Source: Frondihabitans sucicola
Lineage (GTDB): Bacteria > Actinomycetota > Actinomycetes > Actinomycetales > Microbacteriaceae
Length of the DNA: 64,000 nt
Direction: 5' to 3'
NCBI RefSeq assembly: GCF_030296615.1
Contig: NZ_AP027732.1
Location: 1 to 64,000, forward strand
Shown here piece by piece: positions 17,918-30,684 of this stretch. A program made the position numbers and the translations under genes. The notes under the pieces are model-generated. The model ran no database searches. It saw only the letters and a program-made list of their open reading frames with translations, and was not told where the DNA came from. Position 1 is the first letter of the stretch. Each line of letters starts with the position of its first letter.

Positions 17918-19235
17918 CGCCAGGCGTCGTTCCATCCGCTTCCGTGCGACGGCGGCGGTGGTCGTCATCGCGCTGGTCCTCGGCGGCGCCGGGTCCGTCG
18001 CGTTCATCGCCGTGCTCGAGCATTCGCTCGTCGACGGCGTGCAGAACAACGCCGAGACGTCGCTCGAGACCCTCGCGGGCCGCGTCGAAGCCGAGGGCGA
18101 TTCCGTCGTCGACGCGCACGACGACGACATCCTCGTCCAGCTCCAGGACGACGACGGCGCCGTCGTCGCCCACGGCGACGACGCCGGCGGTGCGCCGCTC
18201 CCCCAGCACGACGGCTCGATCGTCACCCGCGACGACGAGCGTTGGCTGCTCGTCTCCGACGACCTCGACGAGATCGGCGGGTCCGACCGGGAGGCCGTGC
18301 TGGTCGTCGGCGGATCGCTCGACGACGCCGACGACGCCGTCGCGACCGTGCGGAGCCTCCTCCTCGGCGCGCTGCCGATCCTCGTCGTCCTGATGGGCGT
18401 CCTCGCCTGGATCGTCGTCGGGAGAGCTCTCCGTCCGGTCGAACGGATGCGGGTCGATGCCGAATCCGTTCGGGCGACGAACCTTCACGCCCGCATCGAC
18501 GAGCCGGGCACCGGCGACGAGATCGATCGGCTGGCGCGCACGCTCAACGGCATGCTGGCGCGGCTCGAAGACTCGCAGCGCGCGCAGCAGCAGTTCGTGT
18601 CCGACGCCTCGCACGAGCTGCGGTCGCCCCTGGCCACGATCCGCCAGCACGCCGAGCTCGCGCGGCTGCACCCACAGACGACGAGCCTGGCCGAGCTGTC
18701 CGACGTCGTCCTGTCAGAAAGCGACCGGCAGAACGACCTCGTCGAGTCCCTGCTGGTACTGACCCGCCTCGACGAGAACGGCCCCGGCAGTCTCGCGCCC
18801 GTCGATCTCGACGACCTCCTCCTCGCCCAGGCTGCCAGGGTGCGCGCCCTCGGTGGCGTCGTCGTCACGACGACCGGCATCGGGCCGGCCCGGGTGTCGG
18901 GCGACGAGCGGCTCCTCACGACGCTGATCAGGAACCTCGTCGACAACGCCGCCCGGCACGCCGAGCACACCGTCGACCTCCACCTCTCTTCGACCGACGC
19001 CGCGGTGACTCTCGCGGTCGACGACGACGGGCCCGGCATCGCCCCGGCCGACCGCGAACGCGTCTTCGACCGCTTCGTCCGCCTCGACGAGGGGCGCGAT
19101 CGCGACAGTGGCGGCTCCGGCCTCGGCCTCGCGATCGCGCGAGCCGTCGCGCGCGCTCACGGTGGAACCATCAGCGTGACATCCGCCGAGTCGGGCGGTG
19201 CGTCGTTCGCGGTCACGCTCCCGGCGGCCGCCTGA
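17910..19235 (+). CDS. Sensor histidine kinase with acidic extracellular domain
   Basis: A 441-residue membrane kinase. The first membrane helix is at about residues 13-35, the second at 150-170. Between them lies an extracytoplasmic domain unusually rich in Asp and His (for example DAHDDDILVQLQDDDG). HAMP, dimerisation/phospho-acceptor (SDASHELRSPL, His near 235) and ATPase regions follow, with N box LIRNLVDNAARHA, G1 DDDGPGI and G2 GGSGLGLAIA. The acidic sensor resembles, in composition only, metal- or peptide-sensing domains such as PhoQ. It is co-translated with the response regulator, and a PepSY lipoprotein gene follows 41 bases downstream. Confidence 0.95.
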   Translation: MRDARRRSIRFRATAAVVVIALVLGGAGSVAFIAVLEHSLVDGVQNNAETSLETLAGRVEAEGDSVVDAHDDDILVQLQDDDGAVVAHGDDAGGAPLPQHDGSIVTRDDERWLLVSDDLDEIGGSDREAVLVVGGSLDDADDAVATVRSLLLGALPILVVLMGVLAWIVVGRALRPVERMRVDAESVRATNLHARIDEPGTGDEIDRLARTLNGMLARLEDSQRAQQQFVSDASHELRSPLATIRQHAELARLHPQTTSLAELSDVVLSESDRQNDLVESLLVLTRLDENGPGSLAPVDLDDLLLAQAARVRALGGVVVTTTGIGPARVSGDERLLTTLIRNLVDNAARHAEHTVDLHLSSTDAAVTLAVDDDGPGIAPADRERVFDRFVRLDEGRDRDSGGSGLGLAIARAVARAHGGTISVTSAESGGASFAVTLPAAA

Positions 19236-19276
19236 TCGCTTCAGGGTGGGTTGCACCCGCGGGGCACCCTTCTTCC

Positions 19277-19888
19277 ATGACGAAAACCACGAACATCGCC
19301 CGTGTCCGCCGCACCGCTCTCGCCCTCCTCCTTCCCCTGTCGGGCGCCTTCCTGGTCGCCGGCTGCTCCTCCCCGTCAGACGGTCAGGGTGCGGGCTCGA
19401 GCTCTTCGGCGTCCTCGGCCGCCGGGCCGACGGCCGGCGCCGTGGGCGACGACGCCACGGCTCTCACCGCCGCGGCGGCCACCGCTCTCGACGCCGTTCC
19501 GTCGAGCCGACTGCTTTCCATCGAACGCGAACGCGGCGGCTCCGCGTGGGAGATCCTGGTCGCCAGCGCCGACGGCACGGAGCACGAGGTCCACACCGAC
19601 GCGGCGGGCACGACCGTGACGGCCGGGCCGACCTCGAAGTCGACCGACGCCGACGACCTGGCCGAGAACAAGCGCTTCCTCGGCGATGCCACGGTCACCG
19701 CGCGGGAGGCCGCCGCGACGTTGACCGAGACGGTCGACGGCTCCGTCGCCGAGCTCGGGCTCGACGACCACCTCGGCAAGACCGTCTGGGAGGGCGACGT
19801 CATCGACTCCGCCGGGACCAAGCACAGCATCCGCCTCGACGCCGGCACCGGCGACGTCGTGACGAACGCCGTCGACACCGACGATTGA
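19277..19888 (+). CDS. PepSY-domain lipoprotein
   Basis: A 203-residue secreted lipoprotein. The signal peptide is basic (MTKTTNIARVRR) then hydrophobic, and ends with the lipobox LVAGC, so the protein should be anchored to the outer face of the membrane by the cysteine near residue 29. A Ser/Ala/Gly-rich linker follows, then two weak PepSY-type repeats (the WEILVASADGTEHEV and IRLDAGTGDVV strands with intervening helices). PepSY proteins often modulate peptidases or two-component sensors. Its place directly after the kinase suggests it belongs to the same regulatory unit or is its target; that is inference. Confidence 0.82.
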   Translation: MTKTTNIARVRRTALALLLPLSGAFLVAGCSSPSDGQGAGSSSSASSAAGPTAGAVGDDATALTAAAATALDAVPSSRLLSIERERGGSAWEILVASADGTEHEVHTDAAGTTVTAGPTSKSTDADDLAENKRFLGDATVTAREAAATLTETVDGSVAELGLDDHLGKTVWEGDVIDSAGTKHSIRLDAGTGDVVTNAVDTDD

Positions 19889-19970
19889 GCGCCCGGGCCG
19901 TGGTCGTCCCGGTCGGCGCCCCCGCAGCCGCGGGGTGGATGCCGCCGACGGTCCGGGAGCACCGCCGAAC

Positions 19971-19992
19971 CTGTGGACAGGATTATCCGCAG
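19971..19992. other. DnaA-box-like inverted pair upstream of pgi
   Basis: CTGTGGACAG is followed at once by GATTATCCGCAG, forming an imperfect inverted repeat. TTATCCGCA differs by one base from the TTATCCACA DnaA consensus, and TGTGGACAG by two from its complement. It lies about 90 bases before the pgi start. A regulatory role is possible, but two imperfect boxes are weak evidence. Confidence 0.3.
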
Positions 19993-20083
19993 TCGCGGGC
20001 GCAGCAATAGAGTGAAGGCGGCCCGCCTCGCAGCGTTGCGTGAGCCGCGAGCCCTGCACTGTTCAGGCGTTCTGGAGGACCCC

Positions 20084-21811
20084 TTGACCGAATCCACCCC
20101 CGTTGACCCCACCTCGACCGACGCCTGGAAGGCGCTCGCCGGCATCGCCGACGGCTTCTCCCCCGACCTGCGCGGCTGGTTCGCCTCCGACGCCGACCGG
20201 GCCGAGCGGTACACGTTCCAGGCCGCGGACCTCACCGTCGACCTCTCCAAGGGGCTGGTGACCGAAGAGATCCTGGGCCACCTCCTGCAGGTCGCGAAAG
20301 ACGCCGACGTCTCGGGTCGCTACCAGGCCATGATCACGGGCGAGCACATCAACGTCACCGAAGATCGTGCCGTGCTTCACACCGCCCTGCGCCGCCCCGA
20401 AGGCACCGAGGGTCTCGTGCCTCCGACCGGGTTCGTCGTCGACGGAGAAGACGTCGACGCCGAGGTCCACAAGACCCTCGACAAGGTCTACGCCTTCGCC
20501 GAGCAGGTCCGGTCCGGCGCCTGGACCGGTGTGACCGGCAAGCGCATCGAGACCGTCGTCAACATCGGCATCGGCGGCTCCGACCTCGGGCCCGTGATGG
20601 TCTACGAAGCCCTGAAGCCCTACGTCCAGCCGGGCCTCGAGGCCCGCTTCGTCTCCAACATCGACCCGACCGACGTCTACGAGAAGACGGCCGACCTCGA
20701 TCCTGAGACCACGCTCTTCATCGTCGCGTCCAAGACCTTCGGCACGCTCGAGACCCTCACCAACGCGCGCCTCGCACGCGAGTGGCTCTGGGCCCGGCTC
20801 GCCGGCTCGGGTGCGATCGCCGACACCGACGCCGCCCGCAAAGACGCGGTCGCGAAGCACTTCGTCGCCGTGTCGACCGCGCTCGACAAGGTCGAGGCCT
20901 TCGGCATCGACCCCGAGAACGCGTTCGGCTTCTGGGACTGGGTGGGCGGCCGCTACTCCGTCGACTCCGCCATCGGTACCTCGGTCGTCATCGCGATCGG
21001 TCCCGACAACTGGCGCGAGTTCCTCGCAGGCTTCCACGCCATCGACGAGCACATGCGCACCGCGCCGCTCGAGCAGAACGTCCCGGTCCTCATGGGTCTC
21101 CTGAACGTCTGGTACTCCAACTTCCTCGGGGCCCAGAGCCACGCGGTCCTGCCGTACGCGCAGTATCTGCACCGGTTCCCCGCCTACCTCCAGCAGCTCA
21201 CGATGGAGTCGAACGGCAAGAGCGTCCGCTGGGACGGCTCGCCGGTCACGACCGACACCGGCGAGATCTTCTGGGGCGAGCCCGGCACCAATGGCCAGCA
21301 CGCGTTCTACCAGCTCATCCACCAGGGCACCCGCCTCATTCCGGCCGACTTCATCGCCGTCGCGAACCCCGCGCACGCGCTGAAAGACGAGACCGGCGAC
21401 GGGGCAGCGGTCGAACCCGGCCAAGACGTGCACGAACTGTTCATGGCCAACTTCTTCGCCCAGACCAAAGCGCTCGCATTCGGCAAGACGGCCGACGAGG
21501 TGCGCGCGGAGGGCACGAAAGAGTCCGTCGTTCCGGCCCGTGTGTTCAGCGGAAACCGGCCCACGTCGTCGATCCTGGCGCCCGCCCTCACGCCGAGCGT
21601 CGTCGGTCAGCTCATCGCGCTCTACGAGCACATCGTGTTCACCGAAGGCACCATCTGGGGCATCGACTCCTTCGACCAGTGGGGTGTCGAGCTCGGCAAG
21701 CAGCTCGCTCTCCAGGTCACCCCGGCCGTCGCCGGCGACCAAGCGGCCATCGACTCGCAAGACGCGTCGACCAAGTCGCTCATCGAGAAATACCTCGCGC
21801 TGCGCAAGTAG
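20084..21811 (+). CDS. pgi: Glucose-6-phosphate isomerase
   Basis: A 575-residue cytoplasmic enzyme interconverting glucose 6-phosphate and fructose 6-phosphate, central to glycolysis and gluconeogenesis. [20 protein letters not shown], the sugar-phosphate (SIS) site GSDLG, the FVSNIDPTD segment, the [16 protein letters not shown] loop and [11 protein letters not shown] are all present. The start is the TTG at 20084, chosen because TCTGGAGGAC lies immediately upstream. An upstream in-frame ATG would add a non-family leader that reads through the DnaA-box-like site. This pgi is of the long form usual in Actinobacteria and Proteobacteria. No neighbour is functionally linked. Confidence 0.97.
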   Translation: MTESTPVDPTSTDAWKALAGIADGFSPDLRGWFASDADRAERYTFQAADLTVDLSKGLVTEEILGHLLQVAKDADVSGRYQAMITGEHINVTEDRAVLHTALRRPEGTEGLVPPTGFVVDGEDVDAEVHKTLDKVYAFAEQVRSGAWTGVTGKRIETVVNIGIGGSDLGPVMVYEALKPYVQPGLEARFVSNIDPTDVYEKTADLDPETTLFIVASKTFGTLETLTNARLAREWLWARLAGSGAIADTDAARKDAVAKHFVAVSTALDKVEAFGIDPENAFGFWDWVGGRYSVDSAIGTSVVIAIGPDNWREFLAGFHAIDEHMRTAPLEQNVPVLMGLLNVWYSNFLGAQSHAVLPYAQYLHRFPAYLQQLTMESNGKSVRWDGSPVTTDTGEIFWGEPGTNGQHAFYQLIHQGTRLIPADFIAVANPAHALKDETGDGAAVEPGQDVHELFMANFFAQTKALAFGKTADEVRAEGTKESVVPARVFSGNRPTSSILAPALTPSVVGQLIALYEHIVFTEGTIWGIDSFDQWGVELGKQLALQVTPAVAGDQAAIDSQDASTKSLIEKYLALRK

Positions 21812-21841
21812 CGCATCGGAGACGAGGCCCGGGAGGCTGTC

Positions 21842-22489
21842 GTGTCGAAAGTCAGAGTTCACAACTTCGCCGTCTCACTCGACGGTTTCGGAGCGGGCGC
21901 CGATCAATCGCTCGAGGCGCCGTTCGGCCACGCCGACGGTCGACTCATGCAGTGGTTCATGCGCACTCCGACCTTCCGCAGCATGCAGGGTCAGCCCGGC
22001 GGCGACTCGGGTGTCGACGAAGAGTTCGCCGGCTCGTGGGCCGAGGGCATCGGCGCCGAGATCATGGGCCGCAACAAGTTCGGCCCCGAACGCGGCCCGT
22101 GGGCGAACAGCGAGTGGAAGGGCTGGTGGGATGACGACCCGCCCTTCCACACCCCCGTCTTCGTCCTGACGCACCACCCGCGCGAATCGCTGGAGATGAA
22201 CGGCGGCACGACCTTCCACTTCATCGACGCGTCACCCGCCGAGGCACTGGCGAAGGCGCGCGAGGCGGCACCCGGGAGCGACATCAGGATCGGCGGCGGC
22301 GTCGAGACCGTCCGCGAGTTCCTGGCCGCCGACCTGATCGACCACCTGCACGTCGTCGTCGTGCCCATCGTCCTGGGTCGTGGCGAGCGCCTGTGGGACG
22401 GCCTCGAAGGGCTCGAAGAGCGGTTCGACATCGAGGCGGTCTCGTCGCCGTCGGGTGTGACGCACGTGACCTTCACGCGTCGCGCGTAG
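21842..22489 (+). CDS. DHFR/RibD C-terminal-domain family reductase
   Basis: A 215-residue NADPH-dependent reductase-fold protein of the RibD carboxy-terminal domain family (often annotated 'dihydrofolate reductase family'). VHNFAVSLDGFGAGADQS at the start, IMGRNKFGP near residue 75 and IGGGVETVREFLAADLIDHLHVVVVPIVLGRGERLW near 145 follow the family order, the last being the NADPH-binding glycine motif region. It is not the essential folate enzyme, which has different spacing, and its substrate is unknown. GTG start at 21842, 30 bases after pgi, so it may be co-transcribed with pgi. A strong hairpin follows. Confidence 0.88.
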   Translation: MSKVRVHNFAVSLDGFGAGADQSLEAPFGHADGRLMQWFMRTPTFRSMQGQPGGDSGVDEEFAGSWAEGIGAEIMGRNKFGPERGPWANSEWKGWWDDDPPFHTPVFVLTHHPRESLEMNGGTTFHFIDASPAEALAKAREAAPGSDIRIGGGVETVREFLAADLIDHLHVVVVPIVLGRGERLWDGLEGLEERFDIEAVSSPSGVTHVTFTRRA

Positions 22490-22505
22490 AGCGCGACGAC
22501 GAGAT

Positions 22506-22540
22506 CGGGCCCGTTCGCCGTCCGGCGAGCGGGCCCGTCT
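22506..22540. terminator. Bidirectional hairpin between converging genes
   Basis: CGGGCCCGTTCGCCG (22506-22520) pairs with CGGCGAGCGGGCCCG (22523-22537) over 15 positions with one G-U type mismatch and a two-base loop. It lies between the stops of the reductase (22489) and the aldo/keto reductase (22574). A clear uridine tract is missing, as is common in high-GC actinobacteria. Confidence 0.75.
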
Positions 22541-22573
22541 GCGTCAGCGCTGCTGATGGCGGCCCAGAACGCC

Positions 22574-23421
22574 CTAGAACTCTTCGTGCTCGTTCGGGTC
22601 CTGACCCCAGATGCGCCCGCGCCCGAGGCTCGAGATCGCTGCGACCTCCGACTCGTCGAGCTCGAAGCCGCCGAGTTCCAGGTTCTGCGCGCGGCGAGCG
22701 GGGCTCGACGACATCGGGATCGGCACGACGCCGTTCTGGTAGTGCCAGCGCAGCACGATCTGACCGGTCGAGACAGCGTGCTTCTCGGACGCCGCGACGA
22801 TGATCGGGTCGTCGAGCAGACCGGTGCCTCGCCCGAGTGGGCTCCAGGCCTCGGTCACGATGCCGAGCTCCTGGTGGACGGCGCGAAGCTCGACCTGGGG
22901 AAAGAACGGGTGCAACTCGACCTGGTTGACCGCCGGCACGACCCCGGTCTCGTCGACCAGGCGGCGCAGGTGCTCGGGGGTGAAGTTCGAGACGCCGATC
23001 GAGCCGAGGAGGCCCTCGTCGCGGAGGTCGATCAGCGTCTTCCAGCTGTCGACGTACTTGTCGATCTTGGGGAGCGGCCAATGGATGAGGAACAGGTCGA
23101 TCTTCGCGAGACCGAGGTTCGTCAGCGATTCCGTCACACCGACGCGAGCCTCGTCGCGACCGTGGTGGCGCCCCGCGAGCTTCGAGGTGAGGACGATCTC
23201 GTCGCGAGGCACGCTGGTCTCGCGGACGGCGGCGCCGACCTCCCCTCGTTCTTGTAGCTGAGGGCGGTGTCGATGAGGCGATAGCCCAGGTCGAGGGCGT
23301 TGCCCACCATCTCGGTCGAGTTCTCGCCGTGGTGCGGGAAACTGCCGAACCCGATCGACGGGATGCGGTGCCCGTCGTTGAGCGTGTGAGCCTGCAGTGT
23401 CTTCTGGTCCGTGTCGGTCAT
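22574..23421 (-). CDS. Aldo/keto reductase, one frame break
   Basis: An NADPH-dependent aldo/keto reductase of about 283 residues (2,5-diketo-gluconate reductase-like group). Family signs are IPSIGFGSF near the start, LIDTALSYKNEG with the catalytic Asp and Tyr, VLTSKL with the Lys, LFLIHWP with the His, and the carboxy-terminal PIPMSSSPARRAQNLE that contacts NADP. The frame breaks at the CCCC run 23242-23245 (GGGG on the coding strand); one more G joins KNEGE to VGAAVRET. It is divergent from the TetR gene, with an operator-like inverted repeat just upstream of its start. The natural substrate is unknown. Confidence 0.88.
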
Positions 23422-23430
23422 GAATCCTAC

Positions 23431-23449
23431 GTTAGCCCTTTGTCCTAAC
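23431..23449. promoter_or_regulatory. Operator-like inverted repeat upstream of aldo/keto reductase
   Basis: GTTAG and CTAAC are separated by nine bases, ten bases from the reductase start and about 70 from the divergent TetR start. The size fits a TetR-family operator, but assignment to the adjacent regulator is a guess. Confidence 0.4.
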
Positions 23450-23520
23450 ATTTACGGCGCAGGTTACGAGTAGTACCAGGGTCCGATGCACCATCGACGC
23501 AAAAGTGCAATTCTGAGTCC

Positions 23521-27145
<3,625 letters not shown>

Positions 27146-27269
27146 AGATGCACCGTACGTCACCGGGCCCCCGACAGGGAGGTTCTCCCAGTACCCCGAA
27201 CGGTAGGGTCTGTCACGCGCCCGCGGGAGCCGGTTGGGTGGTCACGAGACCGAAAGGGACATTCACTTC

Positions 27270-28307
27270 ATGCGAGCAACACTGATGTACGGGGCGGGCG
27301 ATGTGCGCGTCGAGACCGTCGCCGATCCTGCCCTCCACGAGCCCACCGACGCCCTCGTCCGCGTCGTCGCCGGCTGCATCTGCGGCAGCGACCTCTGGCC
27401 GTACGCGTCGAAGCTGGCCACCGACCACGGATCGCGGATGGGCCACGAGTTCGTCGGTGTCGTCGAAGAGGTCGGCTCGTCGGTGTCCGACGTCGCGGTC
27501 GGCGACTTCGTCATCGCGCCGTTCGTGGTGTCGGACGGCGTCTGCGACTTCTGCCGCGAAGGCCTCCAGACTTCCTGCCGACACGGCTCGAACTGGGGTG
27601 GCGCCCACGGCGGCGACGGCGGGCAGGGCGAGCGCGTTCGCGTTCCGTTCGCCGACGGCACGCTCGTCGTCGTGCCGGCCGGCTTCGACGAGAACCTGAT
27701 CCCGTCGCTGCTGAGCCTCTCCGACGTCATGTCGACCGGATACCACGCCGCCAGGATGGGCCGCGTCGAAAGCGGTCAGACGGTGGCCGTGATCGGCGAC
27801 GGCGCGGTGGGCCTCAGCGCCGTCATCGCGGCCAAGCTGCTCGGCGCGACCACGATCATCCTCCTGGGCCGCCACACCGACCGCACCGACCTGGGCGTCG
27901 AGTTCGGCGCCACGCACGTCGTCGCGGAACGCGGCGAGGAGGGCGTCGCGCGCGTTCTCGAACTGACCGGCGGTGACGGTGCGCACGTCGTCCTGGAGGC
28001 CGTGGGGCTCCCGGCCGCCGTCGAGACGGCCATCGCCGTCGTCCGCGACGGTGGTGCGATCAGCCGCGTCGGGGTCCCGCAAGACCCCATGATCTCGTTC
28101 GGTCGCAACGAGTTCCTGCGCAACCTCACCCTGACGGGCGGCGTCGCTCCGGCTCGCGCGTACATCGACGAGCTCCTCCCGCTCGTGCTCGACGGCACCA
28201 TCGAGCCGGGCCGGGTCTTCGACCGCACGATCGGCATCGACGAGGTCCCCGCCGGCTACCGGGCCATGGCCGACCGCGAGGCCCTGAAGGTTCTGGTCCG
28301 CATGTAG
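27270..28307 (+). CDS. Zinc-dependent alcohol dehydrogenase family protein
   Basis: A 345-residue medium-chain dehydrogenase. CGSDLWPY near residue 38 and GHEFVGVVEEVG near 60 supply the catalytic zinc ligands (Cys, His, Glu). VAVIGDGAVGLSAVIAA near 172 is the NAD(P) Rossmann motif. The structural zinc loop (SDGVCDFCREGLQTSC) shows only three cysteines; the first position of the usual four is replaced by Asp. ATG 27270 is preceded by GAAAGGGA. It is divergent from an XRE/MmyB regulator with about 120 bases between them, a pairing often seen for aldehyde- or alcohol-responsive dehydrogenases. Its substrate is unknown. Confidence 0.92.
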   Translation: MRATLMYGAGDVRVETVADPALHEPTDALVRVVAGCICGSDLWPYASKLATDHGSRMGHEFVGVVEEVGSSVSDVAVGDFVIAPFVVSDGVCDFCREGLQTSCRHGSNWGGAHGGDGGQGERVRVPFADGTLVVVPAGFDENLIPSLLSLSDVMSTGYHAARMGRVESGQTVAVIGDGAVGLSAVIAAKLLGATTIILLGRHTDRTDLGVEFGATHVVAERGEEGVARVLELTGGDGAHVVLEAVGLPAAVETAIAVVRDGGAISRVGVPQDPMISFGRNEFLRNLTLTGGVAPARAYIDELLPLVLDGTIEPGRVFDRTIGIDEVPAGYRAMADREALKVLVRM

Positions 28308-28344
28308 CCCGCCCGCCCGCCCGCGGCCGGGCTAGCGTGGGCGC

Positions 28345-28734
28345 GTGACCGACGTGCAGCCCACCATCGCCGAGGCGATCCGCGAATTCGTCGAGCCTCG
28401 AGTCGCAGCGCGCATGCTCACGCTGATCGAGTCGGGCACGCCGAAATCCCACCGGAAGCTGGTTCTGATGCTGCCCCACTTCACGGCCCTGAAGCCCTCC
28501 CGGGCCCTCCGCCTGGCCGGGTCGGACGATCTCGCCGCTGTTCTCCGAGATCACGGCGACCCTCAGCGCTTCGAGATTCTCTCCGACTCGTCCCAGCTCG
28601 ACGATCGAGTGATCGATGCATCCGAATTGGTGGCGCGCGCCAACGACGGCCCGGGCATCCTGGCCGTGGCGGATCCCCGGCACCTCGCCGTGTTCTGCGG
28701 GGAAGACGCCAACTCCGTGCACCTGCTGACCTGA
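28345..28734 (+). CDS. Hypothetical protein, 129 residues
   Basis: I do not recognise this protein. It starts at GTG 28345, 37 bases after the alcohol dehydrogenase stop, and has no membrane helix or signal peptide. The middle shows K-S-H-R-K-L-V-L-M-L-P-H-F-T, and the carboxy half is rich in acidic residues (HGDPQRFEILSDSSQLDD) ending in FCGEDANSVHLLT. The codon use is ordinary for the window, and the open frame has no good competitor on the other strand. It is probably in the same transcript as the dehydrogenase, but no functional link can be shown. Confidence 0.6.
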   Translation: MTDVQPTIAEAIREFVEPRVAARMLTLIESGTPKSHRKLVLMLPHFTALKPSRALRLAGSDDLAAVLRDHGDPQRFEILSDSSQLDDRVIDASELVARANDGPGILAVADPRHLAVFCGEDANSVHLLT

Positions 28735-29033
28735 CGGTCGCTCACCCTGACGTGTCTGGCAGGATCATCCCGCCGGATGATGGACCAAACCGTTCCGTCG
28801 GGATTAGGGTCTAGCAGGGGATCAAATCCACCAGGGCGAGCATGACCGGTGGCTCTGCAAAACGGGCCGCTGATGATCACTCTCCCGCCGACCGGCCCAC
28901 TTTCGCAACGACGCGGAAGCGGGCCGGTTCCGTTTCCGCCGGCCGTGCCCGGGCGGCCGCCCGACTCGATCAGACCGTGAATGCCGGCGAGCTCGATGAG
29001 CGCGGGGGAATGCCGCTGCCGGTGCTGCCACCC
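28735..29033. other. Intergenic stretch with two hairpins, no gene seen
   Basis: This is the left part of the 411-base gap between converging genes. It holds a perfect small hairpin, ATCATCC-CGCC-GGATGAT at 28764-28781, whose first bases overlap a GCAGGATC octamer. A larger stem, ACCGGCCC (28891-28898) with GGGCCGGT (28921-28928), encloses 22 bases. Either could end transcription of the upstream gene. No tRNA or small protein could be supported here. Palindromic element copy 3 follows. Confidence 0.5.
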
Positions 29034-29116
29034 ACAAATCGAAGGGGATTTTCGCCCTCCGGCCCGTTTTCTGCGCGAGAAGCGGGTGGAGGGCGAAAAT
29101 CCCCTTCGATTTCGGG
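29034..29116. repeat. Dispersed palindromic element, copy 3
   Basis: This copy has the longest continuous pairing. The outer arms AAATCGAAGGGGATTTTCGC and GCGAAAATCCCCTTCGATTT continue inward as CCTCC/GGAGG and CCCG/CGGG, giving a stem of about 30 bp. It lies 30 bases from the MATE stop and about 300 from the opposing gene. The perfect inner pairs differ in sequence from those of the other copies, so pairing has been kept while sequence changed. Confidence 0.87.
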
Positions 29117-29145
29117 AGGATCGTCGGAACGACAGGCGGCGCAGC

Positions 29146-30579
29146 TCAGGCGTCGGCGCCCTCGAGCACCTCGTCGGCGCGCTCCGGGCTGCCCTCGGCG
29201 AGGCCGCGGGCGATCGCTCCGCGCGAGGCGAACCACATCACGAGACCGGCGACGAGCACGAGGCCTTCGCTGACCGTCAGGGCCCAGATGATGCCGTCGA
29301 GCCCGAACCAGAGGTTGGCGAGGATGACGATCGGGATGAACAGGACTCCCTGCGTCACCGACATGACGGTCGCCGGCAAGGCCCGCCCGGTCGCCTGGAA
29401 CAGCGAGGTGATGAGCCCTGTGAAACCGTTGAAGATCATGGAGACGAGCTGCGCTGTGATGATGATCGCGCCGAGGCCGAGGAGCGACCGGTCGGAGACG
29501 AAGAGCGAGAACACCTGGTCGCGGAAGACGAACACGATGATCGAGAACAGCAGCGCGATGGCGCCGACGGTCACCGCGGACGAGCGGATGGAAGCCGAGA
29601 GGCGCGCCGCGTCACCCTTGCCGAACGAGTAGGCGAGCAGCGGCAGGATGCCGAGGGTCACGCCCATGATGAGAAACTCCGGAACCTGGGCGATCCGGAC
29701 GGCGACACCCATGGCCGCGAGCGGACCGTCGCCGTAGTTCGCGGCCAGATTGTTGAGCACGAGCGAGGTGACGATGAGGAAGGCGGACTGCAGCAGCTCG
29801 CCGACTCCGACGCCGAAGACGGGCTTCAGAACGGCGGGCGAGAGGGTGAACCACTTCGGAGCCAGGCTCACGTTCTCGCTGTGCCGGGTCAGGTAGGTGA
29901 CGAAGTACACGATCGTGACGACGTTCGAGAGACCGACGGCGAGCGCGGCACCGGCGACACCCCAGTGGAGCACCAGGATGAAGAGGACGTCGAAGACGAG
30001 GTTGGCGACGGTCGAGGCGATCAGTCCGATCATGACCTGGCGTGCCGCTCCTTCGGCTCGGACGATCTGCTCGAGGCAGAAGGCCGCGGCCAGGACGGGC
30101 ACGAAGGCGAGCATGACGCCGACGAAGGCGCTCGTCGCGGGCACCGCGGCGCCGTGCGCGCCGAGCAGGGCCACGAGCGGGCTCAGAAAGATCAGGCCGG
30201 CAGCGCCGACGATGGCCCCCGCGATGACGGCACCCCAGACGGCGAACGACGAGACGTGTTTGATCTCCGCCGCCTTGGCCGGGTCGTTCTCGGCAGCTCC
30301 GAGGAGGCGGGAGATCAGCGCGCTGCCACCGACGCCGAAGACACCGCCGACGGCCATGACGAGGCCGAGGATCGGAGAACCGAAGGTGACGGCAGCCAGC
30401 AGGATCGGGTCGTGCAACGAGCCGATGAAGCCCGCGTTGATGACGTTGTAGACCGCGCCGACGATCATGGCGGCGGCCATCGGGATGCAGAGGTGAATGA
30501 GAGCGCGCACCATCGGTGCGGAGGCGAGGTACCAGCGGTTGGAGCCGACGGTGTCGGCCTGGGGGATTGCGGTGCTCAT
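29146..30579 (-). CDS. MATE-family multidrug/metabolite exporter
   Basis: A 477-residue membrane protein with twelve hydrophobic segments in two similar halves, of the MATE family (DinF/MepA-like group), which exports drugs or metabolites using Na+ or H+. ALIHLCIPMAAAMIVGAVYNVINAGFIG at the first helices and the related GELLQSAFLIVTSLVLNNLAANYG segment at the start of the second half mark the duplicated fold. ATG 30579 is preceded by GGAAAGGAGCACCTC, a strong ribosome binding site. It lies 105 bases downstream of a MarR gene on the same strand and is probably repressed by it. Confidence 0.94.
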   Translation of the reverse strand: MSTAIPQADTVGSNRWYLASAPMVRALIHLCIPMAAAMIVGAVYNVINAGFIGSLHDPILLAAVTFGSPILGLVMAVGGVFGVGGSALISRLLGAAENDPAKAAEIKHVSSFAVWGAVIAGAIVGAAGLIFLSPLVALLGAHGAAVPATSAFVGVMLAFVPVLAAAFCLEQIVRAEGAARQVMIGLIASTVANLVFDVLFILVLHWGVAGAALAVGLSNVVTIVYFVTYLTRHSENVSLAPKWFTLSPAVLKPVFGVGVGELLQSAFLIVTSLVLNNLAANYGDGPLAAMGVAVRIAQVPEFLIMGVTLGILPLLAYSFGKGDAARLSASIRSSAVTVGAIALLFSIIVFVFRDQVFSLFVSDRSLLGLGAIIITAQLVSMIFNGFTGLITSLFQATGRALPATVMSVTQGVLFIPIVILANLWFGLDGIIWALTVSEGLVLVAGLVMWFASRGAIARGLAEGSPERADEVLEGADA

Positions 30580-30684
30580 GAGGTGCTCCTTTCCGGGCGA
30601 TGCCGGACGAGTTTCAGGGCGCGCCGACGAACGCCGGCGCGGCGAGGAAGAGGTGGGTGAAGGGCGGCGGCTGGGCCGCGGGCG

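Noticed and set aside
19973..20083. An ATG-started longer pgi reading frame.
   Set aside because: The extra 37 codons are basic, unlike the family, and lack a ribosome binding site, whereas the TTG at 20084 follows TCTGGAGGAC.
28805..28840. tRNA 3'-end-like string (GGGATCAAATCCACCA) and a possible integration site.
   Set aside because: No acceptor, D or anticodon arm could be folded upstream, and no integrase or flanking repeat was seen.
28842..29273. A small plus-strand protein reading into palindromic element copy 3.
   Set aside because: It has no ribosome binding site or recognisable domain, runs through the repeat, and ends inside the opposing MATE gene.
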